A stretch of DNA of 64,000 nt from the NCBI RefSeq assembly GCF_002211285.1, contig NZ_LOKX01000008.1:1-64000 (forward strand), in the 5' to 3' direction. Below the pieces are notes generated by a model, which made no database searches, was not told where the DNA came from, and saw only the letters and a program-made list of their open reading frames with translations. A program made the position numbers and the translations under genes. Positions 28,066-37,474 of the stretch are shown here, piece after piece. The first letter of the stretch is position 1. Each line of letters begins with the position of its first letter. The DNA comes from Rhizobium sp. R635 (lineage in GTDB: Bacteria; Pseudomonadota; Alphaproteobacteria; Rhizobiales; Rhizobiaceae).

Positions 28066-28080
28066 TGATGATAATATTCA
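28066..28080 (+). promoter_or_regulatory. RirA-type iron-responsive (IRO) box, distal
   Basis: TGA-N9-TCA (TGATGATAATATTCA) upstream of the heme receptor. It matches the IRO consensus bound by the iron-sulphur repressor RirA in rhizobia. Confidence 0.65.
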
Positions 28081-28101
28081 ACATAAATCGGCGCTATATG
28101 T

Positions 28102-28116
28102 TGACAATATTGCTCA
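28102..28116 (+). promoter_or_regulatory. RirA-type iron-responsive (IRO) box overlapping the -35
   Basis: A second TGA-N9-TCA (TGACAATATTGCTCA). It overlaps a TTGACA at 28101-28106 that could be the -35 element, with TATGCG at 28124-28129 as a weak -10. Binding here would block the promoter when iron is plentiful. Confidence 0.7.
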
Positions 28117-28243
28117 TGTTTTTTATGCGGCAAAAAGAAGGCGGAATTCTGCTTCGTCTTCATCCGCAAAAGCCCAGCCAGCCCCTCGAGCGTTCGACGC
28201 GCCACGACCAGCCAGCCCGGTAATCATCATGAGAGGGTAGGTT

Positions 28244-30502
28244 ATGATCGTCCGGCATTGGCGCTCGGTTCTATTGGTCTGCACGGCAGCCGCAGTTGTT
28301 CTTCCTGTTGCGCAGTCTTTCGCGCAAAGCGCTTCGGCTACCACGCCGGAAGCGGCGGCGGAGGATGCCACCACTCTGCAGAAGATCGTCGTCAAGGGCA
28401 AACGCGTGGCTCCGGGCAGCGTCGCCGACACGCCGCTCGCGACTGAAATCACCAAGAAGCAGCTGGACGAGAAGCAAGTCACCCATTACGACGATATCGG
28501 CCGCAGCGTCGATGCAAGCGTGAATTATTCGCGTGCCGACTCCGGCTTCAATCTGCGCGGCCTTTCCGGTTCCCGCATCCTGACCACGATCGACGGCATT
28601 CCGATCCCCTATATTTCGAACAGCGCGCGCCAAGGGGCCTTCGCGCCGGCCAACGCCAACGGCGGTGGCGATCTGTTCGATTTCGACTCGCTGTCCTCGC
28701 TCGATATCGTGCGCGGCGCGGATTCGAGCAAGGGCGGTTCCGGCATGCTCGGCGGCGCCATCGTTCTCAATACGCTGGAGCCGGAGGATCTCATTCCCGA
28801 GGGCCGCGACTGGGGCGCGATCGTCAAGTCCACCTATGACAGCGAAGACCGCAGCATTTCCGGCTCGGCCGCCGCCGCCAAGAAGATCGGCGGCACGTCG
28901 ATCCTGTTTCAGGGCGGCTACCGCAAGGGTCATGAACGCGACAATATGGGCGACAATGACAGCTATGGCCGTCTTCGCACCGAGGCGGATCCGGCCGATT
29001 TCGATCAGAACAACCTGCTCTTCAAGCTGCGCCAGGATCTGGAAGGCGGCCATCGCATCGGCTTGACGGCGGAACGCTTCCGCCGCGATCTCAAGACCGA
29101 TCTGCGCGAACTTCAAGGCGGCACGACACCCCGCAACTACATGATCGACAATTATGACGGCCGCGAACTGCGCGACCGCGACCGCGTATCGCTCGATTAC
29201 GATTATGAGGCGCAGTCTTCCGACGCTTTCTTCAGCAGCGCGCGCGCCACGCTTTACTGGCTGGATTTGAAGAAGGAAGCCGGCAGCAGGGGCCGCACGA
29301 CCGCCAATGTGGCCTATGGCCGCAACAACGAGATCGAAAACGAAACCTGGGGCTTCAGCGGCACGGCGACGAAGGATTTCGAATATTCCGGTCTCAGCCA
29401 CTCCGTTCGCGTCGGGCTCGATGTCGGCGTCTCCAACTGGAGCCAGTACAGCTGGGGTCTTTGCCCGACGGCGACCACCTGCCCGGCACTGAACAATCAG
29501 GCGGAAGTGCCCGATGTCGACAGCCAGAACCTTGGGCTAGTTGTCGAAGACAAGATCGAAATCGGCAATACCGGCTTTACGCTGACGCCAGGTGTGCGCT
29601 TCGACTGGTTCAACTACAATCCGTCGACCGGCGGCGGCTTCGCAAATAATACGGGGCTTACCCGTTTCGGCGATCCGCAGGACCGGACGGAAGCCGGCAT
29701 GTCGCCGAAGATTCTTGCGACATACGACCTGACGCCCGACGTGCAGCTCTATGCGCAGCTGGCCGTCGGCTTCCGTGCCCCCACGGTGGACGAGCTCTAC
29801 AGCCGCTTCTACAATCCCACGGCCCGCTACGCCCAGCTCGGCAATCCCGATCTGGAACCGGAAATCGGTCGCGGTGTCGAAGTCGGCGCCAATTTCGATA
29901 CGGGCGATTTCACCGGCAGGGTCGCGGTTTTCCACACCCGCTATCAGAACTTCATCGAGACGGTGACAACCAGGGACGCGACCGGCTTCACGGAGTTCAA
30001 TTACACGAACGTGTCGTCGGCCGTGATCTCGGGCATTGAAGCCAGCGCCGCCAAGACGTTCAACAACGGCATAAATCTGCATGCCTCGCTTGCCTATGCC
30101 TATGGCAGGAACGAGGATACCACCCAGCGCCTGCGCTCGGTGGCGCCGTTCAAGGCGATTATCGGCGGTGGCTGGAGCAACGAGACCTTCGGCTTCGACC
30201 TTTCCTCGACGCTATCGGCCGGCATGCTCACGGACCATCTCAATACACCCGTCACCAACACCGCCGACACGACCTTCGATGCGCCCGGTTACGCGATCGT
30301 CGACCTGACCGGGTGGTGGACGCCGGAACAGTTGCCGGGCCTGCGCGTTCAAGCCGGGGTCTACAACATCTTCGATCAGGAATATTTCAACGCGCTCGCC
30401 GTACGCGACGTCAATCTCAGCTCGGCGACGGCATCGCAGCCGCGTGATTGGTATTCCGAGCCTGGCCGTACCTTCAAGGTCTCGCTCACCAAGACCTTCT
30501 GA
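28244..30502 (+). CDS. shmR: TonB-dependent heme receptor ShmR
   Basis: A 752-residue outer-membrane receptor that should import heme using TonB energy. A signal peptide ends near residue 28 (VAQSFAQS), a TonB-box-like LQKIVVKG follows at about residue 45, then a plug domain (LRGLSGSRILTTIDGIPI, DIVRGADSSKGGSGMLGGAI) and a 22-strand-type barrel ending in TFKVSLTKTF. The heme-receptor signature is present as GFRAPTVDELY followed by LGNPDLEPEIG (FRAP and NPDL boxes). No histidine lies between the two boxes, unlike enterobacterial heme receptors. The neighbour trpE(G) matches the arrangement I recall for S. meliloti shmR. Two RirA-type boxes precede it and a terminator follows. Confidence 0.88.
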   Translation: MIVRHWRSVLLVCTAAAVVLPVAQSFAQSASATTPEAAAEDATTLQKIVVKGKRVAPGSVADTPLATEITKKQLDEKQVTHYDDIGRSVDASVNYSRADSGFNLRGLSGSRILTTIDGIPIPYISNSARQGAFAPANANGGGDLFDFDSLSSLDIVRGADSSKGGSGMLGGAIVLNTLEPEDLIPEGRDWGAIVKSTYDSEDRSISGSAAAAKKIGGTSILFQGGYRKGHERDNMGDNDSYGRLRTEADPADFDQNNLLFKLRQDLEGGHRIGLTAERFRRDLKTDLRELQGGTTPRNYMIDNYDGRELRDRDRVSLDYDYEAQSSDAFFSSARATLYWLDLKKEAGSRGRTTANVAYGRNNEIENETWGFSGTATKDFEYSGLSHSVRVGLDVGVSNWSQYSWGLCPTATTCPALNNQAEVPDVDSQNLGLVVEDKIEIGNTGFTLTPGVRFDWFNYNPSTGGGFANNTGLTRFGDPQDRTEAGMSPKILATYDLTPDVQLYAQLAVGFRAPTVDELYSRFYNPTARYAQLGNPDLEPEIGRGVEVGANFDTGDFTGRVAVFHTRYQNFIETVTTRDATGFTEFNYTNVSSAVISGIEASAAKTFNNGINLHASLAYAYGRNEDTTQRLRSVAPFKAIIGGGWSNETFGFDLSSTLSAGMLTDHLNTPVTNTADTTFDAPGYAIVDLTGWWTPEQLPGLRVQAGVYNIFDQEYFNALAVRDVNLSSATASQPRDWYSEPGRTFKVSLTKTF

Positions 30503-30532
30503 TTGCCGGCGACACTTTCAAGGCTGGGGGAG

Positions 30533-30556
30533 GGGCGGCTTTCGGGCCGCCCTTTT
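30533..30556 (+). terminator. Terminator of shmR
   Basis: GGGCGGC and GCCGCCC pair around a TTTCGG loop, followed by TTTT. It lies 30 bases past the shmR stop. Confidence 0.85.
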
Positions 30557-30611
30557 CATTCCCGCAATCGCCTCTTGCGCGGCGGCGGATCTCAGGCTAA
30601 CAATTTTCTCC

Positions 30612-30656
30612 ATGATCAAGTCTTTGAACATTGCTGTTTGGTGGTGGGCTCGCTGA
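30612..30656 (+). CDS. trpL: Tryptophan leader peptide TrpL
   Basis: A 14-residue ORF, MIKSLNIAVWWWAR, with three consecutive TGG codons at 30639-30647, too short for a standard gene search. Ribosome stalling on these Trp codons when charged tRNA-Trp is scarce would favour the antiterminator and allow trpE(G) expression. It is the counterpart of the known rhizobial trpL leader. The ribosome-binding site is weak. Confidence 0.92.
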   Translation: MIKSLNIAVWWWAR

Positions 30657-30726
30657 GGCGGCCTCGACCAATCGTGTCCAAAGACGACGACGAGTGAGCC
30701 GCCCGAAACTTCGAGGCGGCTTTTTT
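30657..30726 (+). terminator. Tryptophan attenuator (antiterminator and terminator)
   Basis: GCCGCC at 30698-30703 can pair either with GGCGGC at 30657-30662 (antiterminator) or with GGCGGC at 30715-30720 (terminator), the latter followed by TTTTTT at 30721-30726. This is the three-segment switch expected behind a leader peptide. Confidence 0.9.
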
Positions 30727-30772
30727 GTTTTATCGCCGCCTGTCGTCCGGGCCCCGATAACGGAGTGGAATT

Positions 30773-32962
30773 ATGGTAACGATCCTGCGGGATGATGGTG
30801 CGGAAATCTACGAGACCAAGGGCGGCATCACTGTCACCCGGCAGCGGCGGGCAATCCCCTATGCCGACGCGGTCTCTTCCTATATCGACAAGCTCGACGA
30901 GCGCCGCGGCGCGGTGTTTTCGTCGAACTACGAATATCCGGGCCGTTATACGCGCTGGGACACCGCCGTCGTCGACCCGCCGCTCGGCATCTCCTCCTTC
31001 GGGCGCGACGTCTGGATCGAAGCCTATAACGAGCGCGGCGAGGTCATCCTCGGCTTCGTGGCCGAGCGGCTGAAGACAGTGTCCGAGATCGTGCTCGGCG
31101 CTTCCTCCGCCCGCCGCCTCGACCTCTCCGTCAAGACGCCGGACCGGGTGTTCACCGAGGAAGAGCGCTCGAAGATGCCGACGGTCTTTACCGTGCTGCG
31201 CGCCGTCACCGACCTCTTCTATTCGCAGGCGGATGCGAGCCTCGGCCTCTACGGCGCCTTCGGCTACGACATCGCCTTCCAGTTCGATGCGATCAATCTG
31301 AAGCTGACGCGGCCCTCCGACCAGCGCGACATGGTGCTCTTCCTGCCGGACGAGATCCTCGTCGTCGACAACTATGCCGCCAAGGCCTGGATCGACCGTT
31401 ATGATTTCGAGAAAGACGGCGAGACGACCGAAGGCAAGGCCCAGGATATCGCGCCGGAGCCTTTCAAGCACACGGATGCCATTCCGCCGAAGAGCGATCA
31501 CCGGCCGGGCGAATATGCCGAGCTCGTCACCAAGGCGAAGGAAAGTTTCCGCAAGGGCGATCTCTTCGAAGTCGTGCCCGGGCAGAAGTTCATGGAGCGC
31601 TGCGAAAGCAAGCCTTCGGATATTTCCAGGCGGCTGAAGGCGATCAATCCGTCGCCCTATTCCTTCTTCATCAATCTCGGCAACCAGGAATATCTGGTCG
31701 GCGCCTCGCCGGAGATGTTCGTGCGCGTGTCCGGCCGCCGCATCGAGACCTGCCCGATCTCGGGCACGATCAAGCGCGGCGACGATCCGATCGCCGACAG
31801 CGAGCAGATCCTGAAGCTCCTGAATTCCAAGAAGGACGAATCCGAGCTGACCATGTGCTCGGACGTCGACCGCAACGACAAGAGCCGGGTTTGCGAACCG
31901 GGCTCGGTGAAGGTGATCGGCCGCCGGCAGATCGAGATGTATTCGCGCCTCATCCACACGGTCGACCACATCGAAGGGCGGCTGCGCGACGACATGGACG
32001 CCTTCGACGGGTTCCTCAGCCACGCCTGGGCCGTCACCGTCACCGGCGCGCCGAAGCTCTGGGCGATGCGCTTCATCGAGAGCCATGAAAAGAGCCCGCG
32101 CGCATGGTATGGTGGGGCAATCGGCATGGTCGGCTTCAACGGCGACATGAATACCGGCCTGACGCTGCGCACCGTGCGCATCAAGGATGGCATCGCCGAA
32201 GTGCGCGCCGGCGCGACGCTGCTCAACGATTCCATTCCCGAGGAAGAAGAAGCCGAAACCGAACTGAAGGCCTCCGCCATGCTTTCCGCTATCCGAGACG
32301 CCAAGATCGGCAATTCCGGCAAGATCCAGCGCGACGTTGCTTCCGTCGGCAAGGGCGTCAGCATCCTGCTCGTCGACCATGAGGACAGCTTCGTCCACAC
32401 GCTCGCCAATTATTTCCGCCAGACGGGCGCGACGGTTTCGACCGTGCGCACGCCGGTGCCGGAAGAGATCTTCGACCGGCTGAACCCGGATCTCGTCGTG
32501 CTGTCGCCCGGGCCCGGGACGCCCAAGGATTTCGACTGCAAGGCGACGATCAAGAAGGCGCGGGCGCGCAACCTGCCGATCTTCGGGGTCTGCCTCGGCC
32601 TGCAGGCGCTCGCCGAAGCCTATGGCGGGGAACTGCGTCATCTCGCGCTGCCGATGCACGGCAAGCCGTCGCGCATCCGCGTGCTGGAGCCGGGCATCGT
32701 CTTCTCCGGCCTTTCGAAAGAAGTGACCGTCGGCCGCTACCATTCGATTTTCGCCGATCCCTCGACGCTGCCGCGCGAGTTCATCATCACGGCGGAAAGC
32801 GAGGATGGCACGATCATGGGCATCGAGCATGAGAAGGAGCCGATCGCCGCGGTGCAGTTCCACCCGGAATCGATCATGACGCTCGGCGGTGATGCCGGCA
32901 TGCGGATGATCGAGAATGTCGTGGCGCATCTGGCGCGCAAGGTGAAGACGAAGGCTGCTTGA
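30773..32962 (+). CDS. trpE(G): Fused anthranilate synthase TrpE(G)
   Basis: A 729-residue single-chain anthranilate synthase making anthranilate from chorismate and glutamine, the first step of tryptophan synthesis. Residues 1 to about 515 are the TrpE part ([49 protein letters not shown]). Residues about 530-729 are the TrpG glutaminase, with catalytic Cys in IFGVCLGLQ and the His/Glu pair in VQFHPES. Fusion is characteristic of rhizobia and a few other bacteria. The ATG is preceded by CGGAGTGG. Expression is controlled by the trpL attenuator just upstream. A 9-pair hairpin without a T tract follows at 32977-33002. Confidence 0.96.
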   Translation: MVTILRDDGAEIYETKGGITVTRQRRAIPYADAVSSYIDKLDERRGAVFSSNYEYPGRYTRWDTAVVDPPLGISSFGRDVWIEAYNERGEVILGFVAERLKTVSEIVLGASSARRLDLSVKTPDRVFTEEERSKMPTVFTVLRAVTDLFYSQADASLGLYGAFGYDIAFQFDAINLKLTRPSDQRDMVLFLPDEILVVDNYAAKAWIDRYDFEKDGETTEGKAQDIAPEPFKHTDAIPPKSDHRPGEYAELVTKAKESFRKGDLFEVVPGQKFMERCESKPSDISRRLKAINPSPYSFFINLGNQEYLVGASPEMFVRVSGRRIETCPISGTIKRGDDPIADSEQILKLLNSKKDESELTMCSDVDRNDKSRVCEPGSVKVIGRRQIEMYSRLIHTVDHIEGRLRDDMDAFDGFLSHAWAVTVTGAPKLWAMRFIESHEKSPRAWYGGAIGMVGFNGDMNTGLTLRTVRIKDGIAEVRAGATLLNDSIPEEEEAETELKASAMLSAIRDAKIGNSGKIQRDVASVGKGVSILLVDHEDSFVHTLANYFRQTGATVSTVRTPVPEEIFDRLNPDLVVLSPGPGTPKDFDCKATIKKARARNLPIFGVCLGLQALAEAYGGELRHLALPMHGKPSRIRVLEPGIVFSGLSKEVTVGRYHSIFADPSTLPREFIITAESEDGTIMGIEHEKEPIAAVQFHPESIMTLGGDAGMRMIENVVAHLARKVKTKAA

Positions 32963-32976
32963 TGGCAATTCCGGTT

Positions 32977-33002
32977 CGCCCTTCCTTGTCGTGGGAAGGG
33001 CG
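32977..33002 (+). terminator. Hairpin downstream of trpE(G)
   Basis: CGCCCTTCC and GGAAGGGCG pair around an 8-base loop, starting 14 bases past the stop. No T tract follows, so termination is uncertain. Confidence 0.5.
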
Positions 33003-33112
33003 GAGCGGGCGCTCCAACGTCGGAATAATTGCCAGGCAAGCATGGCAGCGCATGGTTGACTTCTTCTGACAAATCAGAACATTTCAGGAACGATCAACCG
33101 GGACTCATCGCC

Positions 33113-33352
33113 GTGGCCAATGCTGAAAAGTTCATCATCCTCCCTTATCGCAAGAACCGCGGCAATCTCGTGCCCGGTGAAATGCGCCAGGCGTCGAATT
33201 CCATCAGTGCCGAAAAGATCGCGTCCGCGATGGCTGACCGTTTCGTCGGCGTCGCGGCCTATGCCGTCATCGTCGACGAGGAAACCGGCGACATGACCTC
33301 GCCGCGATTGCTCGCGCGATATGGCGAGATTGCCGATCTCAACGCCGCCTGA
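33113..33352 (+). CDS. Small protein of unknown function
   Basis: A 79-residue frame from GTG at 33113 (VANAEKFIILPYRKNRGNLV, ending RLLARYGEIADLNAA). The composition looks like a real protein and the frame ends 11 bases before the DUF2161 gene, suggesting co-transcription. I do not recognise the family. The ribosome-binding site is poor, so the start is uncertain; the open frame reaches back to 33029. Confidence 0.6.
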   Translation: MANAEKFIILPYRKNRGNLVPGEMRQASNSISAEKIASAMADRFVGVAAYAVIVDEETGDMTSPRLLARYGEIADLNAA

Positions 33353-33363
33353 GGCGTGGTTTC

Positions 33364-34035
33364 ATGGAGACGTCGCTCTACCTGCCGGTCAAAACCTTCC
33401 TGGAGGCGGCCGGTTATGTCGTGAAGGGAGAGGTCGGCGGATGCGATCTCGTCGGCCTGAGCGATGGCGAGCCGCCTGTCGTGGTGGTCTGCGAACTCAA
33501 GCTCTCGTTCAATCTCGAACTGCTTCTCCAGGCGGTCGATCGCGCCGCGATGAGCGATGAGGTCTGGATCGCGGCGCGTGTTTCGGCCAAGGGGCGTGGG
33601 CGGGAGGCCGACAAACGCTACCGCGATCTCTGCCGGCGGCTCGGTATCGGCATGCTTGGCGTCTCCGATGGCGGTGAGGTCAGCGTCATCGTCAGTTCCG
33701 TCTCGCCGATGCCGCGCACCAACCCGAAGCGGCGCACGCGCCTCGTCAAGGAGCATCAGCGTCGCCGTGGCGATCCCGCCGTCGGCGGCGGTTCGCGGGC
33801 GCCGATCATGACCGCCTACCGCCAGCAGGCGCTGCTCTGTGCCTCGGCACTCGAGCGGGGAATCGTAAGGCCGCGCGATATGAAGGCGCTGACATCAAAG
33901 GCCGGTCCGATCCTGCGCGACAATGTCTACGGATGGTTCGAACGCCGGGAGAAGGGTGTCTATGCCCTGACGCCGGCAGGCCAGGCCGCTCTCTTACGCT
34001 GGCCGCAGCCTGTCGTCCAAGATCCGGCTGGCTGA
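33364..34035 (+). CDS. DUF2161 family protein, PD-(D/E)XK nuclease-like
   Basis: A 223-residue protein. The N-terminal 110 residues show a nuclease-like pattern (VVKGEVGGCDLVGL followed by VVVVCELKLSFN, a D then ExK arrangement). The C-terminal part resembles a winged helix (YRQQALLCASALERG, LTSKAGPILRDNVYGWFERR). This fits DUF2161, predicted to be related to PD-(D/E)XK phosphodiesterases. The biological target is unknown. A strong terminator follows at 34134. Confidence 0.78.
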   Translation: METSLYLPVKTFLEAAGYVVKGEVGGCDLVGLSDGEPPVVVVCELKLSFNLELLLQAVDRAAMSDEVWIAARVSAKGRGREADKRYRDLCRRLGIGMLGVSDGGEVSVIVSSVSPMPRTNPKRRTRLVKEHQRRRGDPAVGGGSRAPIMTAYRQQALLCASALERGIVRPRDMKALTSKAGPILRDNVYGWFERREKGVYALTPAGQAALLRWPQPVVQDPAG

Positions 34036-34133
34036 ACCGCGCCGCTGTTTTCCGGTCAAGGCCCTAACCGCTGTGAAGGACGTGTCATTCTCTTTGACAA
34101 ATCCGCCATCATCGCCCATATCACCCTCAACTG

Positions 34134-34166
34134 AACCGCCTGCGCGACATTCGCGCGGGCGGTTTT
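34134..34166 (+). terminator. Terminator downstream of the DUF2161 gene
   Basis: AACCGCCTGCGCG and CGCGCGGGCGGTT form a 13-pair stem with a 5-base ACATT loop, followed by a short T run before GC. Confidence 0.75.
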
Positions 34167-34218
34167 GCATTTCAATGGCTTGGACCCTGCAATTCATTCG
34201 CAACCGCAGGAGGACGAT

Positions 34219-35133
34219 ATGAACGACCACGGCGATCTTACGGTTCGGAAGCTGGCGATGTGGGGCATTCCGCTGTCGCTCGGCGTCATGGGGCTGAAGA
34301 TGGTGGCGTGGTGGGTCACCGGCTCGGTGGCGCTGCTGTCGGATGGGCTCGAATCGACCGTCAACGTCGTTGCCGCCTTCATCGCTTTCTTCGTCATCCG
34401 CTATGCGCAGAAGCCGGCCGATCACGACCACCCCTTCGGTCATCACAAGGCGGAATATCTGTCTGCCGTCACCGAAGGCGTGCTGATCGTCGTCGCCGCG
34501 CTCCTGATCGTCAACGAGGCGATCGGTTATCTCAGCGAGCCGCGCATGCTCGACGCGCCGGTGCTCGGCCTCGCGATCAACTTCGCCGCCGGTCTCATCA
34601 ATGCGGTCTGGGCGCGGCTGTTGATCCGGACCGGGCGCAAACACCGTTCGGCGGCGCTGACGGCGGATGGCCAGCATATCATGTCGGATGTGGTGACATC
34701 AGTCGGCGTGCTCGCCGGCCTGCTGCTCGCGCTGGCGACCGGTTATGCGATCTTCGACCCGGTGCTTGCCATCCTCGTTGCGATCAACATCCTCTATCAG
34801 GGTTGGAAGGTGATCTCGCAATCGATCGGCGGGCTGATGGACCAAGCGGTCGAGCCGCAGGAGGAGGAGGCGATCAAGCAGGCGATCGCCACCCATGCGG
34901 CGGGCTCGATCGGTGTGCACGATCTGAAGACGAGGCGGGCGGGTGCCGTCACCTTCATCGATTTTCATATGGTGGTGCCCGGCTCTATGTCGGTTCGGCA
35001 GGCGCATGATATATGCGACCGCCTTGAGGATGCCATCAGCGCCGTGCATCAGGGCGCCAAAATAGCCATTCACGTGGAGCCGGAGGGCGAAAAGGCCCAT
35101 GGCATCCGCGTCAAAGTCGTCAAGGAGGCATGA
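34219..35133 (+). CDS. Cation diffusion facilitator (CDF) efflux protein
   Basis: A 304-residue inner-membrane antiporter exporting a divalent metal such as zinc, iron or manganese in exchange for protons. The metal site pattern is present: SDGLES with an Asp in span 2, [10 protein letters not shown] in the loop, and [14 protein letters not shown] (HxxxD) in span 5. The C-terminal cytoplasmic domain (about residues 205-304) ends with [20 protein letters not shown]. The ATG at 34219 follows AGGAGGA. It overlaps queF, so both are translated from one message. Metal specificity cannot be read from sequence. Confidence 0.9.
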   Translation: MNDHGDLTVRKLAMWGIPLSLGVMGLKMVAWWVTGSVALLSDGLESTVNVVAAFIAFFVIRYAQKPADHDHPFGHHKAEYLSAVTEGVLIVVAALLIVNEAIGYLSEPRMLDAPVLGLAINFAAGLINAVWARLLIRTGRKHRSAALTADGQHIMSDVVTSVGVLAGLLLALATGYAIFDPVLAILVAINILYQGWKVISQSIGGLMDQAVEPQEEEAIKQAIATHAAGSIGVHDLKTRRAGAVTFIDFHMVVPGSMSVRQAHDICDRLEDAISAVHQGAKIAIHVEPEGEKAHGIRVKVVKEA

Positions 35134-35597
35134 TGCCGAATACAGATGTTTCCAGCCTGTCGATGCTGGGCCAGCAGACCGAAACCGCAAAATCGCCGGA
35201 GGAGGCGGTGCTGGAAAAAGTGCCGGCCACCCATGCCGGCACCGATTACGTCGTGCGCTTCACCGCGCCGGAATTCACTTCGCTCTGCCCGATGACGGGG
35301 CAGCCGGATTTCGCCCATATCGTCATCGACTACATCCCGGGCGAATGGCTGGTGGAATCGAAGTCGCTGAAGCTCTTCCTGTTTTCCTTCCGCAATCACG
35401 GCGCCTTCCACGAGGATTGCTCGATCTACATCGCCAAGCGCATCGTCGAGCTGCTCGATCCCAAGTGGCTCCGGATCGGCGCCTACTGGTATCCGCGCGG
35501 CGGCATTCCGATCGACGTTTTCTGGCAGACGGGCAAGCCGCCGGAAGGCGTGTGGCTGCCGGAGCAAGGGGTTGCTACATATCGCGGGCGTGGGTGA
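35133..35597 (+). CDS. queF: NADPH-dependent 7-cyano-7-deazaguanine reductase
   Basis: A 154-residue enzyme of queuosine biosynthesis that reduces preQ0 to preQ1. The catalytic Cys52 and Asp59 are in [13 protein letters not shown], and the NADPH-binding E(S/L)K signature is in [18 protein letters not shown]. The length is typical of the short (type I) QueF. Two ATGs overlap the previous stop, at 35130 and 35133; the second is better spaced from AAGGAGG (4 bases). Translation is probably coupled to the CDF gene, although the two functions are unrelated. Confidence 0.95.
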   Translation: MPNTDVSSLSMLGQQTETAKSPEEAVLEKVPATHAGTDYVVRFTAPEFTSLCPMTGQPDFAHIVIDYIPGEWLVESKSLKLFLFSFRNHGAFHEDCSIYIAKRIVELLDPKWLRIGAYWYPRGGIPIDVFWQTGKPPEGVWLPEQGVATYRGRG

Positions 35598-35721
35598 GGA
35601 GCGGTCGGGCGAAGCCCGAGCAATCGATCCAGTGAATCGATTGCAGCGACGAACGCCCTGAGCCAAAGCGAAGGGCCGGGATACGCTGCGGCAAACGCTG
35701 CCCGTCTCCAACAGCTAAACC

Positions 35722-36477
35722 TCAAACATCCGTAACGTCCCCGGACGAGTCATCGCTGTAATCATCGCCATCGTCGTAATCGGCCTGCTGCACATTGCCG
35801 TCATTGTCATTGCCGGCATTATCCGATGCCTGGCGGGTATCGTCGTTGCCGAAATAATTGTTGATGACGGTTTCCTCGGTTGGCGCGGCCGCATTGCCGA
35901 AGGGGTTGGCGCCGAAGGGCGAGCCCCAGCCGAGCGAGGACATGTGGTTGCCGAAGATGCCGCTCAGCGAATTGGCAAGCAGCATGCCGCCGGCCACACC
36001 GGCTGCCGTGCCGAGCGCGCCGCGCAGGAAGCTGCCGCCGGCAGACGGCGTGTAGGCCTGCTGGCTCCACGGGCCGCTCGGCTGCTGCTGCATCTGGCGG
36101 GTATCGCGGGGTTCGTCATAACTGCGGGACGGTTGGCCCCAGGGGCCGGGATTGGAGGGAACCGGAGCCGGCTGCTGCGTCTGGGTGTTGCCGAAGATCG
36201 AGCTCAGGAAGCCGCCGCCCTGTTCGGCCTGGCGGTGGTCGCCGGCGCCGGCTTCGAGCTGGCGGACGCGCTCCTCGAGTTCCTTGATGTGGTTGGCGGC
36301 CGCCTCCAGCCCTTTTTCCTGAACGATGACGGCCTGGGCGAGATAATAGGTGGCCGAGGGCTGCTCGCGGGTCGCCTGGTCGATCAGCGCTTCGGCATCG
36401 CGGTCGCGCGGCTGGGCTTGCGCGGTGCGCACGCGGTCGAAGAGGGCGGTCAGCAATTGGCGTTCTTCCGGTGACAT
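35722..36477 (-). CDS. DUF2076 family protein
   Basis: A 251-residue protein. Residues 1-80 are charged helices (MSPEERQLLTALFDRVRTAQ, HIKELEERVRQLEAG), residues about 80-145 a Gln/Pro-rich linker, then a glycine-rich hydrophobic patch (FLRGALGTAAGVAGGMLLANSL), and an acidic Asp/Asn-rich tail. This layout matches DUF2076 (periplasmic ligand-binding sensor-like annotation in databases, function unproven). It is convergent to queF and divergent from clpP. Confidence 0.82.
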   Translation of the reverse strand: MSPEERQLLTALFDRVRTAQAQPRDRDAEALIDQATREQPSATYYLAQAVIVQEKGLEAAANHIKELEERVRQLEAGAGDHRQAEQGGGFLSSIFGNTQTQQPAPVPSNPGPWGQPSRSYDEPRDTRQMQQQPSGPWSQQAYTPSAGGSFLRGALGTAAGVAGGMLLANSLSGIFGNHMSSLGWGSPFGANPFGNAAAPTEETVINNYFGNDDTRQASDNAGNDNDGNVQQADYDDGDDYSDDSSGDVTDV

Positions 36478-36707
36478 GTCCTGTCTCCTGTTGTTCCGAT
36501 GCGGCGTTGCCGCGTGAGGGGTGAGGTAGGAACCGATTCAGGCTTTTCAAAGCCTTTGCCCGTTACATTTCAGTAAGGCTTGCAGAACGGCGTGCGGCTT
36601 CTTAAGGATATCTCCACCGCTTCGGTGCCTTGTGTTTTTCCCGCATTGTTTTAGGCATTGAGTCGCATTATGTGCGAGGAACCCGAATTCATCTCCGAGA
36701 GGTTCGA

Positions 36708-37292
36708 ATGAACGACGAAGACCAGGACGACAAGACGAAGGAACTGCCGCTCGGCAAGGAAACGGAGGCGAATCTTTTCAAGTCGCGTTCGATCTTCATC
36801 TATGGACCGATCAATCAGGAACTGGCGCAGAAGGTCTGCTCGCAGCTCGTCGCGCTTGCCGCCGCCAGCGACGAAGACATCCGCATCTACGTCAATTCGC
36901 CCGGCGGCCACGTCGAATCCGGCGATTCCATCCATGACATGATCAAGTTCATCAAGCCGAAGGTCTGGATGATCGGTACGGGCTGGGTCGCTTCGGCCGG
37001 CGCGCTGATTTATGTCGCCGCTCCGAAGGAGCAGCGCCTGTGCCTGCCGAACACGCGCTTCCTGCTACACCAACCGTCGGGCGGCACGCGCGGCATGGCA
37101 TCCGACATCGAGATCCAGGCCCGCGAGATCATCAAGATGAACGAGCGCCTGAACAAGATTATGGCGGCGGCCACCGGCCAGCCGCTCGACAAGATCGCCA
37201 AGGATACGGATCGCGACTATTGGCTCTCGGCCGAAGAGGCGAAGGACTACGGCCTCGTCTCGCGGATCGTGACGTCGCAGGCCGACATCTGA
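36708..37292 (+). CDS. ClpP-family serine protease subunit (paralogue)
   Basis: A 194-residue ATP-dependent protease subunit. The catalytic triad is intact: Ser96 in [10 protein letters not shown], His121 in FLLHQPSGG, and Asp170 in [13 protein letters not shown]. The oxyanion segment is [13 protein letters not shown]. The elbow reads WVASAG in place of the QAASMG of canonical ClpP, indicating a rhizobial paralogue with its own partners or substrates. No clpX or clpA gene is adjacent. The ATG at 36708 follows GAGAGG. A strong terminator follows. Confidence 0.88.
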   Translation: MNDEDQDDKTKELPLGKETEANLFKSRSIFIYGPINQELAQKVCSQLVALAAASDEDIRIYVNSPGGHVESGDSIHDMIKFIKPKVWMIGTGWVASAGALIYVAAPKEQRLCLPNTRFLLHQPSGGTRGMASDIEIQAREIIKMNERLNKIMAAATGQPLDKIAKDTDRDYWLSAEEAKDYGLVSRIVTSQADI

Positions 37293-37315
37293 GCTTTCTG
37301 AGCAGACACTGTTAA

Positions 37316-37360
37316 AAACCGCCCTTGCCTGCCGACCGCAGGCGAGGGCGGTTTGTTTTT
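37316..37360 (+). terminator. Terminator of the clpP paralogue
   Basis: A 17-pair stem (one G-T pair) from AAACCGCCCTTGCCTGC to its partner at 37338-37354, loop of 5 bases, then GTTTTT. It begins 24 bases past the stop. Confidence 0.92.
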
Positions 37361-37474
37361 GGATGATGCCTGCGCTTGCCCACAGGCGAGGCTGGACGGA
37401 AAGAGCCGAATCCGGGCTTGCGCGCGCGGCAACCATCATGCTCCATGCGCATTCCCGCAGCACGCGAGTCCGCC

